From positions 502,278,109 through 502,342,108 of the forward strand of contig NC_064614.1 of the NCBI RefSeq assembly GCF_023898315.1: a stretch of 64,000 nt of DNA, given 5' to 3'. Made by a program: the position numbers and the translations under genes. The notes under the pieces were generated by a model. That model was not told where the DNA came from, made no database searches, and saw nothing but the letters and a program-made list of their open reading frames with translations. Position 1 is the stretch's first letter. Each line of letters opens with the position of its first letter. Shown here one piece after another: positions 22,460 to 34,905 of the stretch. The DNA comes from Schistocerca nitens (taxonomy: Eukaryota > Arthropoda > Insecta > Orthoptera > Acrididae).

Positions 22460-22517
22460 ACACAGCCACTATTAATGTCGATAACAGGTGTACAGATACT
22501 TTTGATCAGATATTGTA

Positions 22518-23265
22518 TTTTTCGCACGTAATTGTTTCCATGTTTTTTTTTCTTTTTTTTCGCGCGGCGTTACGACGTGTCAGGCAGAGACCTGTGAGGA
22601 AGCGAGCGGGATGTCGGACGGTTAGGGTGACAGGACACGTCGGCGAGGCGATGCGACGCGAGGCGTGCGGTAAGGAGTGGACGGGCTGGGTCGCACTCCA
22701 CGTGAGCTGGAGGGCGCCATGAATAATGCAGGCCGCTCAGCGCTCAGATGCGCATGATGCGCGCTTTGTTCAGCACCCCAGGGGTAACGGCGGCGGGCTG
22801 CGCGACACGCGTGTCCACCGTCTGGCCACGCACCTTACCAGGTCGCGCTAACAGGTAGCCTAAAAGAATTGGGGAAACATGGTTTTTAATTCTCAACACA
22901 ACCTTGAGTGAAGTCAGTGCTTTCGGTCTTGAGGGATTTAAATTTTTCCCTGGAAAAGATTATTGTTTGAAGCACTGTAATATTCATAGCTTCTGTTACG
23001 GCTGATAACTAGACACCGGTGCCTACGAGCTTTAATTTCTACGCTAAAGCACTGAAGATGATCATTATGTGATCGAAAATCGATTTTGCTGTTAATAAAT
23101 CATCATAATTACGGCCAACGCCGGTCCATCCTTCTAATTTTATTTATGATATGGTCATTGCACACACAGCACTCTATGGAGTCGCCAATCAAGTGTAATA
23201 TTCATTCGCAGCCCAGGTAATTTCTTTATGCAACGAAAATTTTTTTCATGTAGGATACTTTTTGG
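22518..23265. other. GC/CpG-rich patch, then AT-rich DNA; no recognised gene
   Basis: About 22,560-22,860 is rich in CG dinucleotides (cgcgcggcg, gcgcgacacgcg) in an otherwise AT-rich neighbourhood. No coding homology was recognised. The stretch near 23,050-23,100 (gaagatgatcattatgtgat) resembles the tail of retroelement transcripts, but this is weak. Confidence 0.35.
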
Positions 23266-23267
23266 AG

Positions 23268-23345
23268 CTGTTGTTGTTGTTTTGATGCAGCTCTCCACGT
23301 TAGTCTACCCTGTGCAAGCCTTGTAACAACAACGTCTCTGCACTA
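23268..23345 (-). repeat. RTE/BovB-like LINE 3' end fragment
   Basis: The plus strand reads gttgttgttgttttgatgcagctctcca..ctgtgcaagcc. Its reverse complement matches the 3' end of the LINE at 18,250-18,325 (ggacttgcacag.. gagagctgcatcaaa .. acaacaac). Confidence 0.65.
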
Positions 23346-25059
23346 TTGTACATATAAGTAATTCTTTTCATCTGATTTTACGATGTTGTTATTGTTGTGG
23401 TCTTACGATAAACTTGTGTAATTGATGTTCTGATTTCATTTCTTTTTGTTTCATGCCATTATGTTAAGAAAACTGTAAATAAGTTTCAATGTGAATATTA
23501 ATGTTTATGTCAAATGTCAAGTAATATCGTAATAGAATTGAAATGTAACAAATGTTGAAACTGTTGTAAGATGTTTAAAATTGTAACTGTGCGTCTGGTC
23601 CATACGTAGGCAATGTGTTAGGATATGTAGAATGCAAAACCTCGGGTGAATACCCGGTCCGTCAGGGAGCGGTAAAAGGTGGATGGCAGGTGAAAATGCG
23701 CGCGGGCACTGCACGGTACAACGGGCTCAGCAGTAGTAGTTGGAGTTTGGCACTGGTTTGAGCAACACCTCCTGGAGCGAGGAGATTCTCCTGGAAGACA
23801 TAGCTCCACTGAGCCTCGGGTATGCCGTTCCAACGCCCACACAGCATGGCAAAATTCCATGGGCACTAAATGGAAAAGTATTGCGACGCTAAGAAGAATT
23901 AAAGTGCCGATACGTCAAGAGCCATAGCTGTGGTTGTATGTGTGCTCTGTGCCTCGCCATCTTGCCGCCCACCAACCGCCGCATCGATACTAGCAGGTTG
24001 AAACTTTTAGTACTGTTTTCGTACGCATCAGAGAGTGAACTGTGTTTGTTTGGTGCAATAATAACCTAAATTTTACCAGAACTTGTCCATCATTTAATTA
24101 TCCTCACAACTAACCTAGACAAGGTCCTTTCCAAACGTTGTGCAATCCGAGTGTCTCGAAATGAAAATAAAAAATTGTGTTAATAATAATTATTTGCAGA
24201 ACTAGCTGTATTAGAATGGTATTTAAAGAAATGTTTTGTTAATGAACCAGTAAATGAATAGCGAAAGTCTAACGAAGTCGAAAGATAACTTTAGTATTGA
24301 TATAGTAATGAAGTTTATTATTTTGAGACAGATTTAAAGGCATTTAAATGAGCAGTAAATAAGATGAAAAGACTAGTAACGTATATACTGGAAATCTTGA
24401 ACGAATAATAAATTCAGTAATCATTTCTTTAAATACAGCGATCATAACAGTTTCAGGGTCCCCCCCCCCCCCTAATTCACTTGAATTCTGAAGTGTTCTA
24501 AATTGGTTTGACCAGCAAAAGTTAAAGTCAATATAAAAGTCAAAATTTATCAGTGTTTTATCTTTATCAAAATTGACACTTTGTGTGTGGCATGAAAGTA
24601 GAATTTCTAGCGTAACCTATGCCCGATTTTAATCAGATTAATATACAGTATAAAGTTTTGTAGTAAACATTATAGTGTAGTGTTATGTATTCATGATTTT
24701 CCATATCAGTACAGAACGTGAAACTATCAGTTCAATAGATTTTCTGGTTCTAAAATTCTACTATATTATGAAGTGTTAGAACTTCTTGTTTTGCATGAAT
24801 ATATACCAACTTGTACAGGGAAGAAACTCAGTCAGTGCCTAATTAGGCTGGCGACCGTATTATTGTCACATTGGTAGTGTCTTATGGTTTGCTTTTGATC
24901 CGCCCTGACGTGTGATTGCATTTCGAACTTACTTGACGGATAATTGTTATTACAGAGTGGATGTAAGTCTGATTTGCCACCATTCAGGTACACGTAGTCG
25001 ATATCTATGCGAAAATCCTTTCTCATAAGGTGAATCCCGCTCACTTACCATAGCACAGG
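23346..25059. other. No recognisable feature
   Basis: AT-rich DNA with a C homopolymer at about 24,461-24,472. I see no coding homology or repeat ends. Confidence 0.35.
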
Positions 25060-26040
25060 CTTTAATGAGTACTGTGTCAAGGATTACAGCCTCTTCATCT
25101 CAACAAAACTACTGCGACCTACATCCGTTGGAACCTGCTTGGTACTGTCGAGTTCTGATCTCTCTCTACAATCCTCCCCCCACCCTCTCTCACCTGCCAC
25201 CCACACACCTCCTTCCACTGCCAAACTAACGAGTTCTTACTGCCTCTGCGTCAGCATGGATCTTATAAACGGATCCCTCCTTTTGGTCAAGTTTTGCCAT
25301 AAATTTCTATTCCTCCCAGTTCGTTTTATTAACTGCTGATACGTTATTCGCTTATTCGATCTACTCATCCAATGTCCAAAATTCTCTTGTAGCACTACAT
25401 TTCAAAACCCCCTATTCTCTTCTTGTCTAAACAGTTTAAAATCTACATTTCACTTCTGTAAAGCGCTACATTCCAGACAAATACGTCCAGAAAAGACTTC
25501 CTAATCCTTACATTTATATTCGAGGTCAGTAAATTTCTCTTTTTCAGAAATGATTTTCTTGCTATTACCAGTCTGTATATTATATCCTTTTTGCTCCGGA
25601 CGTTGTCAATTATTTTGCTGTCTAAATAGCAAAACTCGTTGACTACATTTAGTATTTTAGTGTTTCAGTTATTAATCGGATTCCCTCAGTATCGCCAGAA
25701 GTAATTCGACTATATTTCATTACTCTCCTTCTCTTTTGCTGATGTTCATCTTACAGTCTATTTTTCAAGACACTAACCTTTCTGTTTAACTGGCGATGCA
25801 AGTAGTTTGCCATCTCTGACAAAATTACAGTATCATGGGAAAAGTGCAAGTTTTTATTTCTTATTCCCCAACATTAATTCCCTTTCCAAATTACTACTTG
25901 GTTGCCTTCATTGTTGCCCAGTGTATGGATTCAACAACATCAGGGTAGCCTACATCCTTGTCTCACTCCTTTCTCAACCACTGTCTTCTTTTCAAGTTCT
26001 TTGAATCTCATAACTGCAGCCTGGTTCCCTCGACTGTTAC
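25060..26040 (-). pseudogene. RTE/BovB-like LINE fragment, minus strand
   Basis: The reverse complement matches the same LINE type as 16,254-18,329. gagaaaggagtgagacaagg (25,964-25,983) corresponds to the KGVRQGCSL motif. At 25,737-25,790, the reverse complement of gatgttcatcttacag..ttcaagacact matches the coding segment at about 17,620-17,655. The C-terminal and tail portions lie toward 25,060. The sequence is strongly diverged, with many stops. Confidence 0.6.
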
Positions 26041-28063
26041 AGCTGCAGTCTGGATTTTGTACACTCGACAGCAAAAAAATAGGACAACCCCTGAATTACA
26101 ATGTGTGGGCCGGATCTGACGGTATGCAATCAACATAGCATAGCTGTGTCGCAGATCCTCTAAACCTCCTGCAGTACAGTCGTTTGACTATACAAAATGG
26201 GTACCACACGAGACTGCTAGAGAACTCTGCTCTTTCTGGCAATGAGACCAGATGTTGTAAACTAATACCGTCCTACAACAAATATTAGAAAACACTTTGT
26301 TATATATCAGACAGTCCTTAACGCTTGTAAGTTAACTTCATTACATTAAGATTCACTGCAGAAGTCTTATCACACTCATTAAATGACACGACTAGTGGTC
26401 GTTCGTGATCCGACTTTGAACTCACTGTTAAACAAACAAAACTTGCATATCTGATCGAGACTTGACTAGGCATAAAAAGAAGTAAAATATCGAAGTGTTC
26501 GCCAGTATCAATTTACAAGGCCGAACGTCCGAACTCGGAAATTAATGACGATACGTTTAGCGCTGCAACAGGAACCCCATGAAGCTTGTATTGCCCCTGA
26601 GAAGTAACCACGAAAGGTATGTAATAAAGTGCAATCCACAAGTGTGAAACGTCATGAAGTTAAGTTGTGGTGATGGGTGGGGAATAAACCCAATACCTAT
26701 ATGAATTGTTAACTTAGCACAATCAGACGTCATACATTAAATATCTTCATCAATAGCGTCTAATACCAAAATGGAGATCCTAAGACCTTCAATGAAGATT
26801 GGTTTGTGGCTCAAATAACATTAGTAGTGTAAGAAAGCTTACTAGAGACAGAAGATTCTGCAAGCAGCGACTTCCACCTCTGACAGCCAAAACTAATCTC
26901 TGTTCCAGTCAGTAGCGAATGGACATGTTTAATGTTGATTTGGAACTACGGCACAGTCCTGCGTCCTTTACTTGGCGTTACTGTAGGTGAAGAGGGTATG
27001 TTTGTGGGTGTGAGGATCTAACCCAACATTAGCCAATACAAGCAAGCCTCAGTCCAACCAACCACCGAATTTCCCATGTGTTAGCATCATGTTTTTATCG
27101 GGAAATGTTGACTTCCACTTGAACTGTTGTTGTGAATAACCTATTTGTGGCCTAGTAGTAAACATCATGCAGTGCAAAGGCAAGGCCGTGATATCAAACC
27201 CATCCTTTTCCTTTGTTTTTGAAGACGTATTCCGTCTGTCTGCTAAGAGCATCAGTCTGACAGAAGGTCAGAAACAGTTTCTTTCATTTTCTAACCAGCC
27301 AGTAACAGAAAAGTCCTGTGAAAACGTGTTTGCGAGAGGGCTCGTAGCTGTCTGTTACGCTAAGACCAATTTCAGCGCCATCAGCCGCTGGCCGCTTGAT
27401 ACGGACCTGCGTCTGCCCAAGTGATCACGACGCATCGGCCATAGAGACTGTGATCTCCAGCGGACTTCCTGCACTCGAATGAGCAAGTATGACATTATGT
27501 AACGTTGCGCATGATATAATACTATGTTTCGGCATGCTCCGTGGTGATTTTTTTCATGTTGCTGTAAGCGTATTTAACTATGGTCTTATTTTGTCCGAGT
27601 GTGAAGTATAGCTCATGCAATGACATCTTGAACATTTCTCATTTTTGACATTATGAGGTGTGTTGTTTATTCATTAGAATATGGAGTCTGAAACGGAGAA
27701 AAGTCTATTATTTGTAACAATGTGTTCTGTTTGTGTTTAATAAAAGGGTGAAAGCAATGGAGGCAACACCTGTGCCCCGTATGGAGTGAGTGCTATCGAG
27801 AAAGTTAAGTTGTATTGTTTTAGGTACGATAGTTTTGAGATACGAGTAAATTAATCACCACATTCAGGAAGACAAACAGACGTTGATGAAGGACGTTTCT
27901 GTGATTTACTACTATGTGACCGATAACTGGCAGGTGTGACGACAATTAACCTTCGTGAGACACTTGCCTTCAGTATTCATACTGCGGTTAAAAGAAAGGA
28001 AGGAGGATAACGGTACAACCTCGTGTCGAATACGAGAGTAGACGTGAAACAATCTCGAACTTG
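26041..28063. other. No recognisable feature
   Basis: An 85-residue frame at 27,167-27,424 has no family I recognise. Nothing else is supportable. Confidence 0.35.
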
Positions 28064-28180
28064 CAAGGATGGGGAAGGAAGTCTTCTGTGCCTTTTCAAA
28101 GGACTGATCCTGACATCTGCCACAATAGATTTAAAGTGATCACCATAAACCTAAATCAACGAGACCTGATGGCGATTAGA
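28064..28180 (-). repeat. SINE family S4 fragment, diverged
   Basis: The plus strand ggatggggaaggaagtc..gtgccttttcaaaggac..catctgcc..cataaacctaaatca aligns with the S4 copy at 39,869-39,963. Head and tail are missing. Confidence 0.65.
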
Positions 28181-28188
28181 AATACCAT

Positions 28189-29523
28189 ATGGTAACTTCA
28201 CAAGGAGAAAATAGCTGTAACAAATATTATCTCAAATTAAGTAAGAGCAAGATTAAATTCAAACCAAAGTATGATATTTCAAACTCTGTGGACCTTGTAA
28301 ATAAGATAAAAGGTATATCTGTCTTATGCAGCGATAAATTAGTATCCTTTGGTGTCTGCAGTTTGTTTTCTAACATACCAGTAGTGAAATGCATTGATTT
28401 TCTGACAGAGTTGATGTACAGGTCTAATGTCAATCCTGTGCAATCGAGTGACTTTATACTGGCCACTCAGACATGGTTAGCCCAAAACTACTTCTGTATA
28501 AACAATTAGATGGCTCAGTCCACTGTTGGCTGAAATCTTCATGGACCATTTTGAATAACATTTTCTGAAAAAAGAACCTTTAAGTGCAAATATTAAATAC
28601 CGGTTTAGAACTGTAGATGATGTCCTGTGTATGTGGACGGGCACTACAAGACAGTTCAACACATTTTCGCAAAACCTAAGCAATCAACACAAAAATATGC
28701 AGTTCACAATGGAGAGTGGCAAAAAAATCCATAGTCTTCTTAGATCTCACCATTCACGTCAGTACATAGACACATTGATCCCAAATTTACCGAAAAACTA
28801 CAACTACAGACACAGTAATACCTTCTTGCTCACAACACCCCATAGCTCACAAACATGCGTCTTTCACTCAGTAGTACACTGTCTCATATCTGTCCCCTAT
28901 GCCCACAGATGTTTATAACGCAGAGTTAGACACAAAATTTATTGCCTCAAACAATGGCTACCATTCAGTCCTTGTTGACAAGGTCTTGCATGGGAAACAA
29001 AAACTGAAAACTATACCCCTTCTCTATGGTTCATTGTCTGCCACTCCCACTGTCAGCAAGAATGATGTACATTACCATCTAGAAGAAGTATCACCTATTG
29101 TAGCAAAACCACTGACAACCTGGAAGTATAGGCTTTCCTACTGTGTTAAGAACACCACAGCCATGTATGTTTTCAATAACATAGATAAGATTCAATTATT
29201 AGCCAACAGTGGGGTATACAGAACTAGTTGTTCTGATTGTGACAGTCAGAACAGATCTCGTCAGTCAGAGACATAGCAATAGGCTGACTGAACATGTATG
29301 CAGCTGGAGATTAAAGAATTCTGATTCCACATTTGCCGACTACGTACTGAGTGTGGGTCACAGCTACCAGCCAGAGTCCCACGTCCTTCACTTAGCAAAC
29401 AAAGGCCAAAAACTCAGCCTGCTGGAACCCCTGGAAATTAACAAACATCTAACTCACAGTTCAGATCTGATCTTAAATGATCAGACACAGCTTAACATTT
29501 TCCGTCTTCTAAACTTCACATAA
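28189..29523 (+). pseudogene. Penelope-like reverse transcriptase/GIY-YIG pseudogene
   Basis: In order and across three frames: KYDISNSVDLVNKIKG; KLVSFGVCSLFSNIPV (the VSFDVxSLFTNIP motif of Penelope RTs); TWLAQNYFCINN; LLAEIFMDHFE (28,529-28,561); the catalytic VDDVLCMWTG (28,616-28,645); then SGVYRTSCSDCD (29,206-29,240, from the Y and Cys part of the GIY-YIG nuclease); and SNRLTEHVCSW, FADYVLSVGHS, LLEPLEINKH at the end. The segment between INN and LLAE (normally with MGSPLS) is shortened, and the YIG half of the nuclease is lost. Dead, but the RT Asp pair remains. Confidence 0.8.
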
Positions 29524-29654
29524 TCCTCTCTGTTTTTCATTACTTCTCACTTTGTCTGTTCCTACATAATCTCCCAATTTCCTATATCCATTGAGTTCTT
29601 TTATTTTATTGAAATTGTCTATGTAGTCCATATAGACTGCAGTTACAACTGTTA

Positions 29655-30234
29655 ATTCTTTCTCTTGACTGGTACTTCTATTACTTTTCTCTTTGATACC
29701 TCTTGTAGTTGCTTCATCAAGTACTGTTTTTATTTTGCATGTTTGATTTATTTAGAGCAAACTGTTACATAGGCACAGTTTTGAGTAAAGTGTTAATGTC
29801 TTCCCTGTGTGCTCCTTTTGTATTTGCATATTTTTCAACTTTTTACTTTTTAAAATGCAGTATCACTACACTCTCTAAGATGGCATTTACTGTATGTTCC
29901 CTCACACTCCATTTTCCTGCATTTATTGATTTCTGTTTATCTTACTGATGTTGCTTAAATTTCTTATATATTCTGTAGTTACACTGATAATTTTTTCTTT
30001 CAACTGACTTGTGTATTCCTCTCCATGTTTTATACCTCCTGGAGTAGACTCGTCAAGTACTAATATTGTTTCATTTTATTGGTTTTGTTTATTAATATGA
30101 ACTGTTATGTAGGCTTGCTGTTCCAGTTTTGTGTTAAAGTTTTTCCTGTTTACTCCGTTTTATTTATTTACTGTACAACATTTTACTTCTTACGTATTAT
30201 CACCACACTGTTCAAGATGTTATTTACCGTATGT
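29655..30234 (+). repeat. Diverged tandem duplication in the Penelope-like 3' region
   Basis: Two segments share landmarks in the same order: tacctc.tg.agt..c(t/g)catcaagtact, then (a)actgttac/atgtagg, then a long T-rich part, then atcac.acactct, then atttac(t/c)gtatg. The caagtac landmark is at 29,718 and 30,054. Identity is moderate. Confidence 0.65.
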
Positions 30235-30350
30235 ATCTGTTTCAATCTAGATGTGTAACTTATTTTCGAATATCGTTTACAAATATTGTAACTCCTTTGG
30301 CGACAATAGTCGGTAAATGTCTGGAGATTGTCTTCTAAGCCGAAAACTGG

Positions 30351-31734
30351 TTAACACAGTAAAAGATTTAATGTAGAACGAAAGCAAACCAACGTTTTTC
30401 ATTTATTTTCTCAAACGATCGCCTATATAAATCCACAAAATGTATTGTTAGTGATATACATCTGGAGCCACAAAGAAGGTGTTGTTTCGAACTGCTTCAC
30501 AGGGATATGTCCTTCGCAGTTGTCATTTATTGCCAAGAAATGAAATACCTTGCGGTCACTAACAAATGCAACCCGAAAGACTGCACTAAGGAGCTTGGTT
30601 GGCAAACATGCCTACCGCATGTCTTCTAATCTGGTCCCTGCATGTATTTACCTATCTCGTCCCTTATCGATCAACCACAAAAACTTTAGTTTTTGTTTTC
30701 TTCTGTCTGTTTTTGTTTGTTTTGTTCTGGCGATTGAGCTTTAAACATGGCTTAACTCAGAATAAACAATTCGCTACCTGCGTGCGATCGAAAAACTACC
30801 TGCGCATCGATAACGACGTGGAATATATTGTTTACAATTTTTCTGATAATTTTGTCTATTTTGTTCATTAACCCAACGGGAAACGCTATTAATATGCACT
30901 ATACTGATATAACTGGTGTCTCATCGTAATACCGTACAACGAATGACTATCTTTATTAAACGTGAAATCTTTTCGTCATACTCAAGTAGCTTTACCGGAA
31001 TGTAACGTAAATGCGACAATGTGGCTGTGAGAGTAGTTGCTGAATGAAATACAGTTAACAGATATTCAGTCATACGATTTCATTAACAAATTTGTGTGTT
31101 TTCACTAGCAGTTCTGCAGTATTTTATGTTTCGTACCTCTAGATCAAGTGGTTACTGAACGTCGTTCTGAGGTCGATATAGCTGTTTGTAGCTCTGTCAC
31201 AGTGGAGGTAAAATGTGGCTCTCGCGCCAGTTTGGAACTCAGAACTCTTACTCTTACTCTTACTTTTTACAGTGCGTCGACATTTTCAAGGAGTAAGCGA
31301 CCAACTGTAGCTTTCATCACCTCCTCATTGTCCTTGTGATGGCTGATACAGATAATTAGAATTGTAGACATTGAGGCTATTTGTAGTTGATGCGTGAAAG
31401 TAATCTCTCCTGTCTGTAGACACATATTTGATAAGTCGATGACACACCAAAGCGGAATTCATTCAGAATCTTTGATTGGTATACCACGAATACATCAAGT
31501 GCATCTTGCAAGATAATTCTTTGTCATTCCAGGAAGTAATAAAACTATCGCAGGGACACCATACATGTTCTATTATGTTGTCATGACCCTCTCATAGTCG
31601 TAGCAGCATGATTTGTAGGTAGTGTCTTTCTTGAGTGGGCTAACTTAGGAGTATATCTTGTACATCAACGATGCATCGGCTTAATTACTTTTCCTGCGAC
31701 GTCGTGAGGAGTATTTTAGTATTTATGGTGAGGG
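30351..31734. other. No recognisable feature
   Basis: AT-rich DNA. A short cttact hexamer repeat is at about 31,246-31,270. No gene was recognised. Confidence 0.35.
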
Positions 31735-32212
31735 AAAAGAATGGAAAGTTGCAAAGACCACTGCAATACATAAGAAAAAATAAACGTAATCCAGTGAGTT
31801 ACAGATCCATTTCATTCCCATCGACATAAACAACAAATACTTTGTTCCAGCGTTATGAAATACCCCGAAATATGTTACCTATTAACATCAAACCAGCATG
31901 GATTTAGAATGCATCACTCTTCTGAGACACACCTGGCACTTTATTCGCAGACGTACTGCATACAGGGTCTCTCAAATTGATTTCGTATTTATAGAGTTTC
32001 GAAACGGCTTTTGATATCATTACTAATAAGCGACCTCCAACAAAGTTGCTTTCCTATGGACTATCGTCTCAGTTTTGAAACTTGATTCGTGATTTCCGGT
32101 CTGAAAGATCACAGTTCGCAGTCACTGATGGGACGTCACCTAGTGAAACGGAAGTGATGAGTGTGATTCCGCCAGTAGTGTGATGTAGACCACCTGCTAT
32201 TTCTAACATATA

Positions 32213-34078
32213 CAGGGGTCCATTGATAGTGACCGGGCCAAATATCTCACGAAATAAGCGTCAAACGAAGAAACTACAAATAACGAAACTCGTCTAGCTT
32301 GAAGGGGGAAACCAGATGGCGCTATGGTTGGTCCGCTAGATGGCGCTGCCATAGGTCAAACGGATATCAACTGCGTTTTATTAAAATAGGAACCCACATT
32401 TTATTACATATTCGTGTAGTACGTAAAGAAATATGAATGATTTAGTTGGACCACTTTTTTCGCTTTGTGACAGATGGCGCTGTAATAGTCACAAACATGT
32501 GACTGACAATTTTAGACGAACAGTTGGTAACAGGTAGGTTTTTTAAATTAAAATACAGAACGTATGTACGTTTGAACATTTTATTTCGATTGTTCCAATG
32601 TGATACATGTACCTTTGTGAACTTATCATTTCTGATAACCCATGCTGTTACAGCGTGATTACCTGTAAATACAACATTAATGCAATAAATGCTCAAAATG
32701 ATGTTCCTCAACCTCAACGCATTTGGCAATACATGTAACGACATTCCTCTCAAAAGCGAGTAGTTCGCCTTCCGTAGTGTTCGCACATGCACTGAAAATG
32801 CGCTGACGCATGTTGTCAGGCGTTGTCGGTGGATCACGATAGTAAATATCCTTCAACTTTCCCCACAGAAAGAAATCCGGGGAAGTCAGATGCAGTGAAC
32901 GTGCGGGCCATGGTATGGTGCTTCGACGACCACTTCACCTATCATGAAATATGCTATTGAATTCCGCTTCAACCGCACGCGAGCTATGTGCCGGACATCC
33001 ATCATGTCGGAATTACATCGCCATTCTGTCATGAAGTGAAACATCTTGTAGTAACACCGGTAGAACATTACGTAGGAAATCAGCATACATGGCGCCATTT
33101 AGATTTCCATTGATAAAATGGGGGCCAATTATCCATCCTCCCATAATGCCACATCATACATTAACCCGCCAAGGTCGCTGATGTTCCACTTGTCGCAGCC
33201 ATCGTGGATTTTCCGTTGCCCAATAGTGCATATTATGCCGGTTTACGTTACCGCTGTTGGTGAATGACGCTTTGTCGCTAAATAGAACGCGTGCAAAAAA
33301 TCTGTCATCGTCCCGTAATTTCTCTTGTGCACTGTGACAGAACTGTACACAACGTTCAAAACCGTCGTCATGCAATGCCTGGTGTATAGAAATATGGTAC
33401 GGGTGCAATCGATGTTGATGTAGCATTCTCAACATGGACATTTTTGAGATTCCCAATTCTCGCGCAATTTGTCTGTCACTGATGTGCAGATTAGCCGCGA
33501 CAGCAGCTAAAACACTTCATTGGGCATCATCATTTGTTGCAGGTCGTGGTTGACGTTTCACATGTGACTGAACACTTCCTGTTTCCTTAAATAACGTAAC
33601 TATGCGGCGAACGTTCCGGACACTTGGATGATGTCGTCCAGGATACCGAGCAGCATACATAGTACACGCCCGTTGGGTATTTTGATCACAATAGCCATAC
33701 AGCAACACGATATCGACCTTTTCCGCAATTGGTAAACGGTCCATTTTAACACGAGTAATGTACCACGAAGTAAATAGCGTCCGCACTGGCAGAATTTTAC
33801 GTGGTGCCACGTACTTATACGTTTGTGACAATTACAGCGCCTTCTATCACAATGCGATAAAAGTGATCCAACTAAAACATTCATATTTCTTTACGTATTA
33901 GACGAATATGTAATAAAAAATGGTGGTTCCTATTTTTAAAAAAACGCAGTTGATATCCATTTGACCTATGCAGCGTCATCTAGCGGGCCAACCATAGCGC
34001 CATCTGGTTTCCCCCTTCAAGCTAGACAAGTTTCGTTCTTTGTAGTTTTGGCCCGGTCCCGATCAATGGATCACCCTG
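32213..34078 (-). mobile_element. Tc1/mariner-superfamily transposon with long (about 270-bp) TIRs
   Basis: A 1,866-bp element flanked by TA (32,211-32,212 and 34,079-34,080), starting caggggtccattgatagtga and ending tcaatggatcaccctg. The inverted similarity continues inward for about 270 bp on each side, including agatggcgctatggttggtc and its complement, and a dimmer match through the gaaatatgaatg segment. It is inserted in a LINE, so it is the younger of the two. Confidence 0.92.
32677..33744 (-). pseudogene. DUF4817/mariner-type transposase pseudogene
   Basis: It starts MDRLPIAEKVDIVLLYGYC (33,744 downward), the DUF4817-like N-terminal helix-turn-helix, with RRIVTLFKETGSVQSH. Next come the linker ISKMSMLRMLHQHRLHPYH and the catalytic core ARVLFSDKASFTNSGNVNRH (first Asp kept, next residue K instead of E), FRHDGCPAH and SPDFFLWG. 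I count 41 residues between the second and third Asp, including one stop codon. The C-terminus ends FEHLLH at 32,677. Stops and frameshifts occur near 33,515, 33,152, 33,020 and 32,960. Confidence 0.82.
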
Positions 34079-34905
34079 TATAAATTGTTTAGCATACAGT
34101 CAGAACATTTCTCTTAGATTTATGGCAGGTACTGCTGCTGTCTAGTGAACTCCTCAGAAGAGCAAAGCAATTTGCAAAACGATGTTGAAAACATGTCTTC
34201 AGGGTGCAAAACGTGACAATTGACCCTAAATAATAAAATATGTGAGGCTCCCCACATTATTACAAAGAATGTTTCGTCAAGCTTCGAGAAACTGACAAGT
34301 AAAACGAATTTCAGGGTTATAGATCTACCGAAAGTCCTAGGGGTAACAAATATAAACAACATAACTGGGAAACATGTTGTGGCGAAGGCGAAACAAATGT
34401 TGGGTTATTGACAACCCTTAGAAGACTCAAAAAGTCTACTAAGGAGACTTCTAGCACTACGGTTGTTCGACTCTTCAAAAATATTGCTGAGCACTGTGTG
34501 AGCATTACCTGATGGGACTGACGGAGGACATCGAAAACGTTGGAAGAAGGCAGCTGATATTGTAGTACAGCGAATTAGGGGAGACAGTGTTGTAGACGTT
34601 TTTCTTTTGTTTCCTTGAGGTTGGAGGGGTCAGGGGACAGGGGGACGAGTTGGGGACGCAATATTAAAACAAACGCTATTTCATTGCGGCGCGTTGTTTC
34701 CAACATCTTTCTCCTCCGAATGCAAACCGTTTTTGTTGCCACCACCGTAAAAAGGATAATATTACAACCGTGATACCATAAGAGAAATTAGAACTCGCAC
34801 ATAAAGATTTTGCTGTTCCTTTTTCTCGAGTTTTGTACGTCAGTGGCACGTCCGAGAAATTGAAGTGACTCTGTGAAGCCTTTACGAAACACTTAACAGT
34901 CTTTG

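Larger units (their letters stand above)
18446..22515 (+). mobile_element. Tc1-like DNA transposon G, containing other elements
   Basis: The left end cactatctggtaaaaagtgt matches the inverted right end (acagatacttttgatcagat..), which finishes at 22,515 before TA. The left TA has become TG. Inside are a SINE (18,966-19,207), a complete Tc1-like element H (19,508-20,884) with its own SINE, and an LTR-like insertion (21,135-22,459). Without these insertions the host would be about 1.1 kb, normal for Tc1. Confidence 0.7.
28189..30350 (+). mobile_element. Penelope-like retroelement, degraded
   Basis: The coding part (28,189-29,523) is followed by an AT-rich 3' region containing two diverged copies of a roughly 240-bp segment (about 29,655-29,896 and 29,995-30,234, offset 336 bp), and then a gccgaaaactgg..-like tail near 30,338. 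I take that tail as the approximate end. No target duplication was found. Confidence 0.6.
31735..34905 (+). mobile_element. CR1/Jockey-like LINE (L2 family here), degraded and split
   Basis: Two parts (31,735-32,212 and 34,079-34,905) align with the LINE at 51,950-53,545. The first has NPVSYRSISF, QHGFRMHHSSETHLALYSQ-like and FKTAFDI-like segments; the second has LTLNNKI and the region up to the C-terminus (RRTSKTLEEGS, then ATTVKRIILQP). A TA-flanked DNA transposon separates them. Many stops. Confidence 0.65.

Noticed and set aside
22348-22722. 124-residue frame across the end of Tc1 element G and the CpG-rich patch
   Set aside because: It spans the transposon end and unrelated DNA, so it cannot be one ancient gene; the Arg-rich part follows from base composition.
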